Assembly: GCF_001042905.1 (NCBI RefSeq)
Contig: NZ_JYLB01000001.1
Span: 372,001-436,000 of the forward strand
DNA length: 64,000 nt
Direction: 5' to 3'
From: Pseudomonas lini
GTDB taxonomy: Bacteria; Pseudomonadota; Gammaproteobacteria; Pseudomonadales; Pseudomonadaceae
Positions 45,407 through 53,682 of the stretch are shown one piece after another; position 1 is the first letter of the stretch; each line of letters starts with the position of its first letter. Both the position numbers and the translations under genes were made by a program. Below the pieces are notes generated by a model. It saw nothing but the letters and a program-made list of their open reading frames with translations. It searched no databases and was not told the DNA's origin.

Positions 45407-45600
45407 CAAGTTAAGTCGTCGGCTTTTCCAATAAAGGCCGTTTAACAAGTCACTACTAAGGGATGGCAAAGGCCGTATAGCCCAAGGGTTCCAGCTCGCA
45501 TAAACAGTTTGGTCACGGCGTCAGCGGTTGGTTCTTCGATGCGCAGATTCAACCGTGGTTTGCACAAAGGCTGCTTTTTTTAGTGTAAGCGAGGCGTAAA

Positions 45601-46614
45601 GTGATCGAACGGCGAGATTTCAGCGGGTGTATGAAAGGTGAAAACCTGCGCTATCTGGAAGAGACTCGGAGTGAGCCGACAGCTCATGCCCGGGCAGGAT
45701 TTTTACTGCTCGAACACTTCTCGTTGCCTGCATTTACGCAAGCGCTCGATACGATAGTCACCGCCAACCTTCTGCATCCCACGTCGTTCTCTTCACGAAC
45801 CTTCGGGTTGCAAGACGGTGAAGTAACCAGCGACCTTGGCCTGGTCATTCGGCCTGATTCGCGTCTGGAGGTCGCAGCACTTAAAGACCTCAATTTGTTG
45901 GTCGTATGCGGCGGCTACCGCACGGAACTCAAAGTCAATCACGAGCTGATCAGCCTCCTCAAAACAGCATCAGAGTTTGGTATCACACTGGCCGGACTGT
46001 GGAATGGGGCGTGGTTTTTGGGCGTGTCAGGTTTGCTTGAAGGGTATCGTTGTGCGATTCATCCCGAGCACCGACCTGCACTCGCAGAAATTTCAAAAGT
46101 CACGCATGTCACCAGTGAAGCATTTGTCGTGGATCGAGACAGGCTCACGGCGTCGAGTCCAGCGGGTGCTTTTCACATGGCTCTGGAGTGGATCAAGGGG
46201 CTGCACGGCAAGGCGCTCGTCGAAGGCATCGAAGACATTCTTTCTTTCGAAGAGTCGCGGTATCGGCGCATCAAACCGACGCAGAACATCTCGTTGAGCG
46301 CCCCCCTCAAAGAGGTGGTCAAACTGATGGACGCCAACCTGGAAGAGCCGTTGCAAATGGAGCAACTGGCGGCCTATGCCGGACGTTCCCGTCGACAAAT
46401 AGAGCGTTTGTTCAAAGAACAACTGGGTAGCACACCGCAACGGTATTACCTGGAATTACGCATTACCGAAGCACGGCGATTGCTTCAGCACACAGAGCTG
46501 TCTCAGGTTGATGTGCTGGTCGCATGCGGCTTTGTTTCACCGAGCCATTTCAGCAAATGCTACAGCTCGTATTTTGGTTACCGGCCTTCGAGAGAAACGC
46601 GGCTGGTGAAGTAA
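45601..46614 (+). CDS. second GlxA-family regulator (DJ-1/PfpI plus AraC HTH)
   Basis: A 337-residue regulator of the same design as the one at 32738: sensor domain with GFLLLEHFSLPAFTQALDT, LLVVCGGYR and AGLWNGAWFLG, then an AraC domain with QMEQLAAYAGRSRRQIERLF and VDVLVACGFVSPSHFSKCY. The shared STPQRYYLELRITEARRLL versus ATPTRYYLELRLTRAR shows kinship. It starts at GTG 45601 after AGCGAGG; ATG 45631 is possible. It follows the DapA-ALDH-FAD operon by 194 bases and likely controls it. Confidence 0.9.
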   Translation: MIERRDFSGCMKGENLRYLEETRSEPTAHARAGFLLLEHFSLPAFTQALDTIVTANLLHPTSFSSRTFGLQDGEVTSDLGLVIRPDSRLEVAALKDLNLLVVCGGYRTELKVNHELISLLKTASEFGITLAGLWNGAWFLGVSGLLEGYRCAIHPEHRPALAEISKVTHVTSEAFVVDRDRLTASSPAGAFHMALEWIKGLHGKALVEGIEDILSFEESRYRRIKPTQNISLSAPLKEVVKLMDANLEEPLQMEQLAAYAGRSRRQIERLFKEQLGSTPQRYYLELRITEARRLLQHTELSQVDVLVACGFVSPSHFSKCYSSYFGYRPSRETRLVK

Positions 46615-46646
46615 AGAACGCCTGTTCACACGCTAAGGAGGAGGGC

Positions 46647-47576
46647 ATGACCGAGGTGCGATTGAAGAGCGATCAAACAAAAAACACGGCGTACTTAACT
46701 ACGCCCACCGTTGCCGTTAGTCCTGGGGTCGCAAGGCCCCAACTCGGGATTTTTTTATGCCTGCTTTCAATGCTTATCTTTGCGAGCCAGGACGGACTAA
46801 CCAAGGTGCTTGTCAAAGACTTCCCGGTTGCCCAACTGGTCATGATGCGCTATTGGGTGTTTGTCGTTTTTGCCCTCGGATATGCCGCCTACCAAGGTAG
46901 GGGCAAAGAGTCATTTCGCAGTAAGCACCCTTGGCTCCAAATCATTCGAGCGCTGTTAGCCGTGGGTGAAACCATACTGTTTGCAGTGGGGCTACGATAT
47001 TTGGGCCTGGCCGAAATGCATGCGCTCTATGCCGTATTTCCGCTGATGGCACTGGCATTGGCGGGGGCCGTGCTTGGGGAGTTCATAGGTCTGCGGCGCT
47101 GGATTGCCGCCGCCATAGGGTTCACCGGAACACTGATCATCCTTCGACCAGGCGCGGGCGTTTTTGAACTCGCGGCGCTGATTCCCCTGGTGGCTGCTTT
47201 GGCGTTCGCGGTGTTCAACGTACTGACGCGCCGGATCAGCCAGCACGACTCCTTTGCGACGAACATGCTCTTTATGGCAGGTGTGGGTGCGCTGACGATC
47301 ACATTTGCGGGGCTACCCGCCTGGGTTGCTCCGACTCTGGTCCAGGGCCTCTTGTTGGGGATCCTGTCATTGACGGGCGTAGTCGCTCAGATTCTTTTCA
47401 TTCAAGCACTGAAATACGCGACCGCTTCTACCCTGCAGCCTTTCAACTATGCGCTTCTGGTGTTCGCCACTTTGATTGGGGTGATCGTCTTTGCCGAGCG
47501 CCCGGATACCTGGGTGGTTGTCGGCGCAGCGTTGGTGATTGTTGGGGGGCTGTACGCGATTAAAGCGAAGGCGTGA
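46647..47576 (+). CDS. DMT/EamA-family transporter
   Basis: A 309-residue protein with ten hydrophobic helices in two EamA repeats (LGIFLCLLSMLIFASQDGLT and VAALAFAVFNVLTRRIS). The start at 46647 has a perfect AAGGAGGAGGGC site; the frame is open 41 codons into the regulator but that part is shadow. EamA proteins usually export amino acids or metabolites. It lies 32 bases after the GlxA gene and may remove an inhibitory intermediate. Confidence 0.9.
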   Translation: MTEVRLKSDQTKNTAYLTTPTVAVSPGVARPQLGIFLCLLSMLIFASQDGLTKVLVKDFPVAQLVMMRYWVFVVFALGYAAYQGRGKESFRSKHPWLQIIRALLAVGETILFAVGLRYLGLAEMHALYAVFPLMALALAGAVLGEFIGLRRWIAAAIGFTGTLIILRPGAGVFELAALIPLVAALAFAVFNVLTRRISQHDSFATNMLFMAGVGALTITFAGLPAWVAPTLVQGLLLGILSLTGVVAQILFIQALKYATASTLQPFNYALLVFATLIGVIVFAERPDTWVVVGAALVIVGGLYAIKAKA

Positions 47577-48006
47577 ACAGATGGTGCAACGGAAGTGGGG
47601 GAGTGACTCCTCCGTCGCAAGTCGGGCTGATTCGATCAAAACGGCAGTGGCAGTTTCGCCGTGCGCCCCCCATCCACCACCAGTACTTGCCCGGTGATAA
47701 AGGTAGCCGTGCCCCGCAGACCCCAGGATTGGGCATCACGATCAATCGGGACGTCGTCGGTGAACCCGTAACGGTATATCGCTGAGTTGATCTCCAGCAG
47801 CGCGGGGCATGAAGTACTTCGTGCGCCGCGTTTTTTTGTGTGGAGTCCGTGCCTTTTCTGCCAAGGGATCGACTCGGGTGCTCGCAAAAGCACAGCAGCC
47901 ACAAAATATGTTAATCCGAATAAATGTTTTATTGACTAAAAAATAATATCGGGTAATTATTTTCCTGCATCTGCTCTCACGCAGAGTCATTTTCAGGGTC
48001 AACCCG
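47577..48006. other. gap holding an SDR remnant and an AT-rich promoter zone
   Basis: 430 bases. The first third contains the SDR fragment described separately. The part from 47900 to 47970 is very AT-rich (AATATGTTAATCCGAATAAATG, shortened) and probably carries the promoter of the NylB-like gene. Nothing else was recognised. Confidence 0.5.
47636..47776 (-). pseudogene. C-terminal remnant of a second SDR
   Basis: On the minus strand the last 46 codons read YRYGFTDDVPIDRD, then GTATFITGQVLVVDGGRTAK and LPLPF before the stop. FITGQVLVVDGG is the near-invariant SDR C-terminal element and RYGxxDDV its upstream partner. The remainder of the enzyme is missing and the adjoining upstream frame is shifted. 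The fragment differs from the SDR remnant at 25842. Confidence 0.65.
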
Positions 48007-49269
48007 ATGAGTCAGAACACCGTGCCTTCACTGGCCAGTCTTTACGTCGAGACTAATGGATCGTCATTCGACGCGCGCCAGGCGCCTTTGCTTATGCAGG
48101 GCTTCCCGGCAGAGCCGCAACGCCGCGTCACCTGGAACAACTGGATGCGCCCACCGTTCAACCAGTGGGGTTTCCGTAATCTGGCGCGCCTGCGTCCCTC
48201 GATTGATGTGCAGGCGGGTTCCGGGCCAGTCAGTACTTTGCAGGAAGCACCACAAGCGTTGGATGAGCTGCACTTCGACAGTGAGTGTGGCCTGAGTGTC
48301 AATGTCATCGATCACTTGGTGGCCAGTCAGACCGATGCCTTTTTGGTGATGCAAGGCGATACCGTGCTGTTCGAGCGCTACTTCAATGGTCAGCGTCCCC
48401 GGGACCGGCACATCATGTTCTCGGTGACCAAGTCACTGATCGGCACCCTCGGTGAGCAACTGGTCTGTGACGGTGTACTCAACCCAACGTTGCCCGCAGC
48501 GTATTACGTGCCTGAATTGGTGGGCAGCGCGTTTGGTGATGCCACCGTACGCCAGTTGTTCGACATGGCGGTGGGCATCGATTACAGCGAGGTCTATGAC
48601 GACCCCAACTCGGAGAGTTCGCAATACGGCTATGCCTGCGGTTTTCAGCCCGCACCTGCGCAGTACGCCCAGTTCGAGTCGCTGTACCAATACCTGCCGT
48701 CTCTAAAGAAACGCGGCACCCACGGTGGCTTTTTTCATTACGTGACCGCTACCACCGAAGCCTTGGCCTGGGTCATGGAGCGCGCCTCGGGCAAGGCCTG
48801 CGATCAGTTACTGCAAGACATCTGGAGCCAGTTGGGGTGTGAGCGCGACGGCTACTTCATGGCTGACCCTTGGGGACGTAGCGTTGCCGGCGCCGGTTTC
48901 AGCGCGACCTTGCGAGACATGGCGCGATTCGGTCGGCTGCTGGCCAACGATGGCCGACATAATGGTCTGCAACTGCTATCCGCCGAGACTGTCGCACGCC
49001 TCTTCGCTGGCGCCGATCCGGCGATCTACGCCAAAGACTCCGACTTCTCGCAATGGACCCCCGGCGCTTCCTACCGCAGCCAGTGGTACGTCTTCAACGA
49101 CCACAGCCAGGCGATCATGGCGGGTGGTATTCACGGCCAATACCTGTTCGTCGATAAGCCGTCCGGTGTGGTGATCGTCAAGCAGTCATCGCTGACCGAC
49201 GCTGTCAGCCAGTTCGATGCTGACAGCGTGCGCATGCTGCGTGCCATCGCCGCGCAACTTAGCCACTGA
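48007..49269 (+). CDS. serine hydrolase, 6-aminohexanoate-dimer hydrolase (NylB)-like
   Basis: A 420-residue class-C beta-lactamase-fold hydrolase without signal peptide, so cytoplasmic. Catalytic Ser139 and Lys142 are in FSVTKS and the likely catalytic Tyr245 in FFHYVTA. Along its length it follows NylB: WMRPPFNQWGF near the N-terminus, TDAFLVMQGDTV, YVPELVGSAFGDATVRQLFD, YRSQWYV and GGIHGQYLFVD. NylB cleaves amide bonds of linear nylon oligomers; wild relatives are esterases or amidases with unknown natural substrates. It starts the 48-52 kb group with a porin and a binding protein. Confidence 0.87.
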   Translation: MSQNTVPSLASLYVETNGSSFDARQAPLLMQGFPAEPQRRVTWNNWMRPPFNQWGFRNLARLRPSIDVQAGSGPVSTLQEAPQALDELHFDSECGLSVNVIDHLVASQTDAFLVMQGDTVLFERYFNGQRPRDRHIMFSVTKSLIGTLGEQLVCDGVLNPTLPAAYYVPELVGSAFGDATVRQLFDMAVGIDYSEVYDDPNSESSQYGYACGFQPAPAQYAQFESLYQYLPSLKKRGTHGGFFHYVTATTEALAWVMERASGKACDQLLQDIWSQLGCERDGYFMADPWGRSVAGAGFSATLRDMARFGRLLANDGRHNGLQLLSAETVARLFAGADPAIYAKDSDFSQWTPGASYRSQWYVFNDHSQAIMAGGIHGQYLFVDKPSGVVIVKQSSLTDAVSQFDADSVRMLRAIAAQLSH

Positions 49270-49325
49270 AACGCCCCATAAATACAAGAAGTTTGCGTCC
49301 TGTTCGCCTGGCTCGGCCAGGTGTT

Positions 49326-49344
49326 GGCGGCGCTCTGCGCCGCC
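49326..49344 (+). terminator. hairpin after NylB-like gene
   Basis: Perfect stem GGCGGCGC-TCT-GCGCCGCC followed by ATTTC, 56 bases after the hydrolase; a second short stem CCTGGC/GCCAGG precedes it. It may dampen read-through into the porin gene. Confidence 0.55.
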
Positions 49345-49387
49345 ATTTCACTGCCCTGTAACAACAATAATCACACAGGAGCTTCAT

Positions 49388-50725
49388 ATGGTTTCGATGA
49401 CGCGTTTCTCTCGAGCGCTCTTAGCGTTCGGCTTACCCCTGACTACCCACGTGGCGCTGGCGGGCTACACCTTCGAGGACGGCAACCTTAAGGGCGAGGT
49501 CAACTTCACCGCCGGCGGTGCGACCCTTTCCACTCGTAACGTCAACTTCGGCAGCGGCCGCGTCGATGTGCGCAGCGGCAAAAATGGCGGAACGAAAATC
49601 GACTGGCAGGAGTTCTACGTAAAGCCAGGTATCAAGCTGGACTATTCGCTGCAGCCTGACTTCAGTCTGCTGGCCGGCGGCTCGCTCGTGGCGGCGACCA
49701 CCTTTGGCGATGGCGATGCCGGCGGCTTTACGCGCAGCTCTGATGGTGATGTGGCCGCCGAAGAACTCTATGGCGGTTTCCGGGCCGGGGAGTGGACGCT
49801 GACTGCCGGACGCCAGAACTACATGATCGGTACTGGCTTCATCGTCATGGACGGCAACCTTGACCAGCTCGACGACGGCGCCTACTGGCTTGGCCCAAGA
49901 ACCGCCTTCAAGGATTCTGCGATCCTGGCCTGGGATCATGGTGCGTTGAAGGCCCAGGCTTTCAGCTTGCGTACCGACGATGATCTGGGTGACTTCCGCA
50001 TGACGGGTGCCAACCTGGATTACAACCTCGACGACCAGGTGACGCTGGGTGCCATGGCGATGAAGGTCAATGCGCTGGGGCCCAAGGGCAGTACGGCCCC
50101 TCGATTCCGGGATGGGATGCTGGTGTACAACGTAAGGGCACTCAATGCCAAGGTGCCGGGGGTTTCCGCCCTGACGCTCAACGCCGAATACGGGCTGGAG
50201 AAAGGCAGCGGCGAGGGCGTCGATTACGATGCCAAGGCTTGGTATGGTCAGGCGGACTATGCCTTCAATACCTTGCCGCTGACGCCGGTCATCGGCTATC
50301 GCTACGCCAGTTTTTCCGGCGATGACAACCTCACCGACAACCGCCAGAAAGCCTGGGACCCGTTGAGCAAAGGCTTCATCGACTGGAGCACCTGGCTGGT
50401 GGGGGACATTGTCGGCAACTACCTGCTGTTCAACAGCAACGAAAACGTCCAACAGTTTTCCCTCAAGACCCACCTGAACGAAACCGTGACCCTCGGCGCG
50501 ATTCACTATCAGTTCTGGCTGGACGAGAAAAACTACATGGGGGCACCCGTCAGCGATCGGCGTTTTGCCGATGAGAGTGTGGTTTTCCTCGACTGGACCC
50601 CGACGCCGTCGTTCTATACATCGCTCTCCTATAACTGGGTCAAGCCGCTGGCCGCTGCCAAGCAGGTGTTCGGCGATGATAAAAAATTCAGTGCACTCGA
50701 ACTTTATTTCACCTACCGCTATTAA
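49388..50725 (+). CDS. outer-membrane beta-barrel porin (alginate-export-like)
   Basis: A 445-residue exported barrel. The signal peptide ends in VALAGYTFED. The body is a series of amphipathic strands with Gly/Asp/Asn turns (GEWTLTAGRQNYMIGTGF, HETVTLGAIHYQFWLDEKN-like) and it ends in ELYFTYRY, the aromatic end recognised by BamA. This fits the alginate-export/OprD-like family of substrate-specific porins. ATG 49388 follows CACAGGAGCTTC. The frame upstream is shadow of the hydrolase end. It is likely the entry port for the substrate of the neighbouring binding protein. Confidence 0.85.
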   Translation: MVSMTRFSRALLAFGLPLTTHVALAGYTFEDGNLKGEVNFTAGGATLSTRNVNFGSGRVDVRSGKNGGTKIDWQEFYVKPGIKLDYSLQPDFSLLAGGSLVAATTFGDGDAGGFTRSSDGDVAAEELYGGFRAGEWTLTAGRQNYMIGTGFIVMDGNLDQLDDGAYWLGPRTAFKDSAILAWDHGALKAQAFSLRTDDDLGDFRMTGANLDYNLDDQVTLGAMAMKVNALGPKGSTAPRFRDGMLVYNVRALNAKVPGVSALTLNAEYGLEKGSGEGVDYDAKAWYGQADYAFNTLPLTPVIGYRYASFSGDDNLTDNRQKAWDPLSKGFIDWSTWLVGDIVGNYLLFNSNENVQQFSLKTHLNETVTLGAIHYQFWLDEKNYMGAPVSDRRFADESVVFLDWTPTPSFYTSLSYNWVKPLAAAKQVFGDDKKFSALELYFTYRY

Positions 50726-50764
50726 GTGTCGCGAGCCAACGCGGCCGCGTAGGAGTGTTTCACC

Positions 50765-51868
50765 ATGAACAAGAATGTACGCAACACCCTGTTGTCCGTT
50801 GCGCTGTCGTTGCTGACGGCGGGCGTTTCACTGGCTGAAGAGCGCACGGTGCGGATCTATAACTGGATCGAGTACTTGCCACCGGAGATCCTCAAGAGCT
50901 TCCAGGAGGAAACCGGGATCCGTCCGATCTACGACGTGTTCGACAGCGTCGAGACGCTGGAGTCAAAATTGCTCACCGGCAACTCTGGCTATGACGTGGT
51001 CTACCCCGGCAGCGCCAACCTGAGCCACCTGATCAAGGCGGGTGCCGTCCAGCCTCTGGACCGCAGTCAGTTGCCGAACTGGCAGCATCTGGATCCGGAG
51101 TTCATGAAATCCCTGGAGACGGTGGGTGATACGGGCAACCGCTATGCTGCGCCATACCTTTGGGGCACCACGCTGATCGGCTACAACGTCGACAAGGTTC
51201 AGCAGATTCTGGGCGCCAATGTGCAGATGAATACGTGGGACATGATCTTCAAGGAAGATAACCTCGCCAAGCTAGCCAGTTGTGGTGTCGGTTTTCTCGA
51301 TGCGGCCAACGAAATCGTGCCCATCGCCTTGCACTACCAGGGCCTCGATCCCAACAGCCAGAAACGCGAGGACTACCCGCAGGCTCAGGCGACGATGATG
51401 AAGATTCGTCCTTACGTTACCTACTTCAACTCGTCGCGCTATGGCATGGACCTGGCCAACGGTGACATCTGCGTCGCCGTGGGCTGGTCGGGAGGCATGG
51501 CGCTGGCCAAACAACTGGCCGATGCCGCCGGCAAGGGTGTCCGGGTGGAAATGGCGTTGCCCAAGGAAGGTGCGCCGATGTGGTCAGACGTGATGATGGT
51601 GCCGACTAACGCCCCCCACACCAAGGAGGCCCACGAGTTCATCAACTACATCCTGCGCCCGGATGTGATCGCCCGGATCAGCAACAAGATCGGTTACCCC
51701 AACCCGAACAAGGATGCCACCGCGCTGGTGAACGCCGACATCCGTAATAACCCCAACATGTATGTGCCGGACGAAGCGCGCAAAACCCTGTTCGCTTTGC
51801 AGCCCATGCCGCCAGCCGTGGAGCGGATCCGCACTCGCACCTGGACCAGCATCAAGACCAATCGCTGA
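50765..51868 (+). CDS. polyamine-type periplasmic binding protein (PotF/SpuD-like)
   Basis: A 367-residue binding protein with signal peptide (AGVSLAEERT) and the PotF hallmarks VRIYNWIEYLPPEIL, TGIRPIYDVFDSVETLESKLL, GYDVVYPG, APYLWGTTLIGYN and DICVAVGWSG. PotF-like proteins bind putrescine, spermidine or related amines. It lies 39 bases after the porin gene. No polyamine ABC permease or ATPase is next to it, so it either shares another transporter or is an orphan. Confidence 0.92.
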   Translation: MNKNVRNTLLSVALSLLTAGVSLAEERTVRIYNWIEYLPPEILKSFQEETGIRPIYDVFDSVETLESKLLTGNSGYDVVYPGSANLSHLIKAGAVQPLDRSQLPNWQHLDPEFMKSLETVGDTGNRYAAPYLWGTTLIGYNVDKVQQILGANVQMNTWDMIFKEDNLAKLASCGVGFLDAANEIVPIALHYQGLDPNSQKREDYPQAQATMMKIRPYVTYFNSSRYGMDLANGDICVAVGWSGGMALAKQLADAAGKGVRVEMALPKEGAPMWSDVMMVPTNAPHTKEAHEFINYILRPDVIARISNKIGYPNPNKDATALVNADIRNNPNMYVPDEARKTLFALQPMPPAVERIRTRTWTSIKTNR

Positions 51869-51876
51869 TCATCGTG

Positions 51877-51899
51877 GCCCGGCGCTTTTTGTGCCGGGC
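51877..51899 (+). terminator. hairpin after PotF-like gene
   Basis: GCCCGGCGC-TTTTT-GTGCCGGGC, nine pairs with one G-U, eight bases after the stop codon. Probably ends the porin/binding-protein transcript and faces the convergent tetR. Confidence 0.6.
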
Positions 51900-51970
51900 T
51901 CGACAGGAATCTTCGGAGCTGCGCCAACCTGTAACGTGTGCTGACTCTGCGCGTCGATGGGGCGCTTTTC

Positions 51971-52582
51971 TCAGGCCCGCATACCGTAAAAGAGCAGCTC
52001 GGTGATATGACGAACCTGAGCGGAATGCGACTCGATATCCGGCTGCTCCTGGTTGACCAGCCTGAACAACTGCAGGTGTGAGTAGTCGTTCAACAAAAAG
52101 GCGGCCAGGTCTACGTCGAGGTCGGCGCGGAGTTTGCCGGCCTGCTGCAACTCTCTGAGCAATCCGCTGATTTCAGCCCTGAGCGCATCGTTCATGGCGC
52201 GATAGCCTTCGGGCAGCCCTTTGTCGCCGCCAAACAGGATCAATGGCAGCAGTTCCCGCCAGAGGCTGGGGTGCATGACTTCCAGGGCGTAACCGGTCAG
52301 CAAGCGTTCCAGATAGCACAGAGTGTCGACTGGATCCTCCATTTCAGGGATCTGACTGCGGGTGTCCTTGAGTGCACGCTGGTCGGCGTCGTGCAGGATT
52401 TCCAGGATGATTTCCTGCTTGTTGCCGAAGTACTTGAACACGGTGGGCGCCGACACCCCAGCCTGGTTGGCGATCTGTTCGATGGTGGTGTTCTGAAAAC
52501 CCTGACGCTCAAACAGTTCGATGGCTGCCTTGCTGATGGCTTGGCGTCGTTCGACTTTCTGACGTTCACGTAGTCCGCTCAC
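51971..52582 (-). CDS. TetR-family regulator
   Basis: A 203-residue TetR regulator. The HTH lies at about residues 13-55 (AISKAAIELFERQGF, TTIEQIANQAGVSAPTVFKYF). The C-terminal part is a variable helical ligand domain. I chose GTG 52582 (SGLRERQ), preceded by AGGATCTCCC; the frame also offers a TTG 15 codons earlier without a ribosome site. Convergent with the PotF-like gene, it may regulate the 48-52 kb group or the importer on its other side. Confidence 0.88.
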   Translation of the reverse strand: MSGLRERQKVERRQAISKAAIELFERQGFQNTTIEQIANQAGVSAPTVFKYFGNKQEIILEILHDADQRALKDTRSQIPEMEDPVDTLCYLERLLTGYALEVMHPSLWRELLPLILFGGDKGLPEGYRAMNDALRAEISGLLRELQQAGKLRADLDVDLAAFLLNDYSHLQLFRLVNQEQPDIESHSAQVRHITELLFYGMRA

Positions 52583-52941
52583 GGGAGATCCTGTCGCTAT
52601 GAAAAAGGAGGGGCGGATGTCGCCCAATCATCCATGCAAAATACTTAATCGAGTAAAACTTTTAAAGCGCTAATTTCTGTAGTGCGTTCTTTCGTGGTAC
52701 GAAAACTTTGGAGAACATTCGGTGAAATTATTTGTTACCTGGATACCGTTTTTCCCCTGTTTGGGGCGCGCTGGGCCATTTCGTAGCACTCGGTGAGTAC
52801 TACGCCGATCTCAAGATCATCGGTTTTTGAATCGAAACTCCTTCCTGATTAATAACTTGAGGCAGTTCCAAACAGACTGGCACGGATTCTGCTTTTTTGA
52901 ATATATGGATAATTGGATACAAAACTGCAAAAGGTGACTTT
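52583..52941. promoter_or_regulatory. divergent region, tetR / gntR
   Basis: 359 bases without a gene. Near the gntR start (about 52896-52923) are ATATATGGAT and ATTGGATACAA, the latter resembling half-sites of FCD-type GntR operators. The rest holds AT-rich promoter-like stretches (52640-52740). Confidence 0.4.
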
Positions 52942-53610
52942 ATGCAATTCGCTCCCACCTATGTTGAACGTCAGCCCCTGACTGCCGAGGAGGAGGCTTA
53001 TAACTTTCTGCTGGAAGCGATCTGTGGGGGCCGTTATCGCAAAGGCGACCGGCTGATCGCTGAGGACATTGCCAGCGAAATCGGCATGAGCCGAATGCCG
53101 GTGCGCGAAGCCTTTCGCCGTCTCGATGCTCAAGGCCTGGTGACATTGCGGCCTAACCGCGGGGCCATTGTCAGTGGTCTGGATTTCGACGAACTGCATG
53201 AGGTTTTCGAGATGCGCAGCGCCCTCGAGGGCCTGGCCATCCGCGTAGCCGTGGCCAAGATCGGTGAGCGTCAGCTGGCGGCGCTGGAACGCATGTTGGA
53301 TGAAATGGATGACTACCGCGACGAAAGCGCCGAGTGGGTCAGGCTTCATCGTGCCTTCCATGAATACCTGTGCAGCCTCAGCGGCCGTCCTCGGTTGATG
53401 AAGCAGATCTCGGCGCTGTATTCGCTGATCGAAGCGCCTATGCGCCTGTGGTTGCAACACAGCGAAAAACCCCTGAGCGCTCGCCAGGAGCACGCGGTGA
53501 TCCTTGACGCCATCCGCTCAGGTGATGCCGACCGGGCCGAGGCCGTGGTGCGCGAGCACATCGAGGGCACAGTGCCGGCGCTGACCCAGTTTCTGCAATC
53601 GGAAAAATAG
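52942..53610 (+). CDS. GntR-family regulator, FadR/FCD subfamily
   Basis: A 222-residue regulator: winged HTH at residues ~15-80 (AYNFLLEAICGGRYRKGDRL, EIGMSRMPVREAFRRLDAQG) and an all-helical FCD ligand domain (EMRSALEGLAIRVAVA, HRAFHEYLCSL, DAIRSGDADRAEAVVREH) with the Asp/His metal-site pattern. FCD regulators respond to carboxylates or amino acids. ATG 52942 follows AAAAGGTGAC. It directly precedes the amino-acid importer and probably controls that operon. Confidence 0.92.
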   Translation: MQFAPTYVERQPLTAEEEAYNFLLEAICGGRYRKGDRLIAEDIASEIGMSRMPVREAFRRLDAQGLVTLRPNRGAIVSGLDFDELHEVFEMRSALEGLAIRVAVAKIGERQLAALERMLDEMDDYRDESAEWVRLHRAFHEYLCSLSGRPRLMKQISALYSLIEAPMRLWLQHSEKPLSARQEHAVILDAIRSGDADRAEAVVREHIEGTVPALTQFLQSEK

Positions 53611-53612
53611 AA

Positions 53613-53628
53613 TCGGGCTCGAGCCCGA
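53613..53628 (+). terminator. palindromic terminator after gntR
   Basis: TCGGGCTCGAGCCCGA, a perfect 16-bp palindrome two bases after the gntR stop, followed by GTGTTTTGACTTTG. Confidence 0.55.
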
Positions 53629-53682
53629 CCGTGTTTTGACTTTGAGTACTGCCCCGTTACTAAACAACTGGAGTGTCTCGTC

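Noticed and set aside
49433..50506. 357-codon minus frame opposite the porin gene
   Set aside because: Shadow frame; porin strands and signal peptide are on the plus strand.
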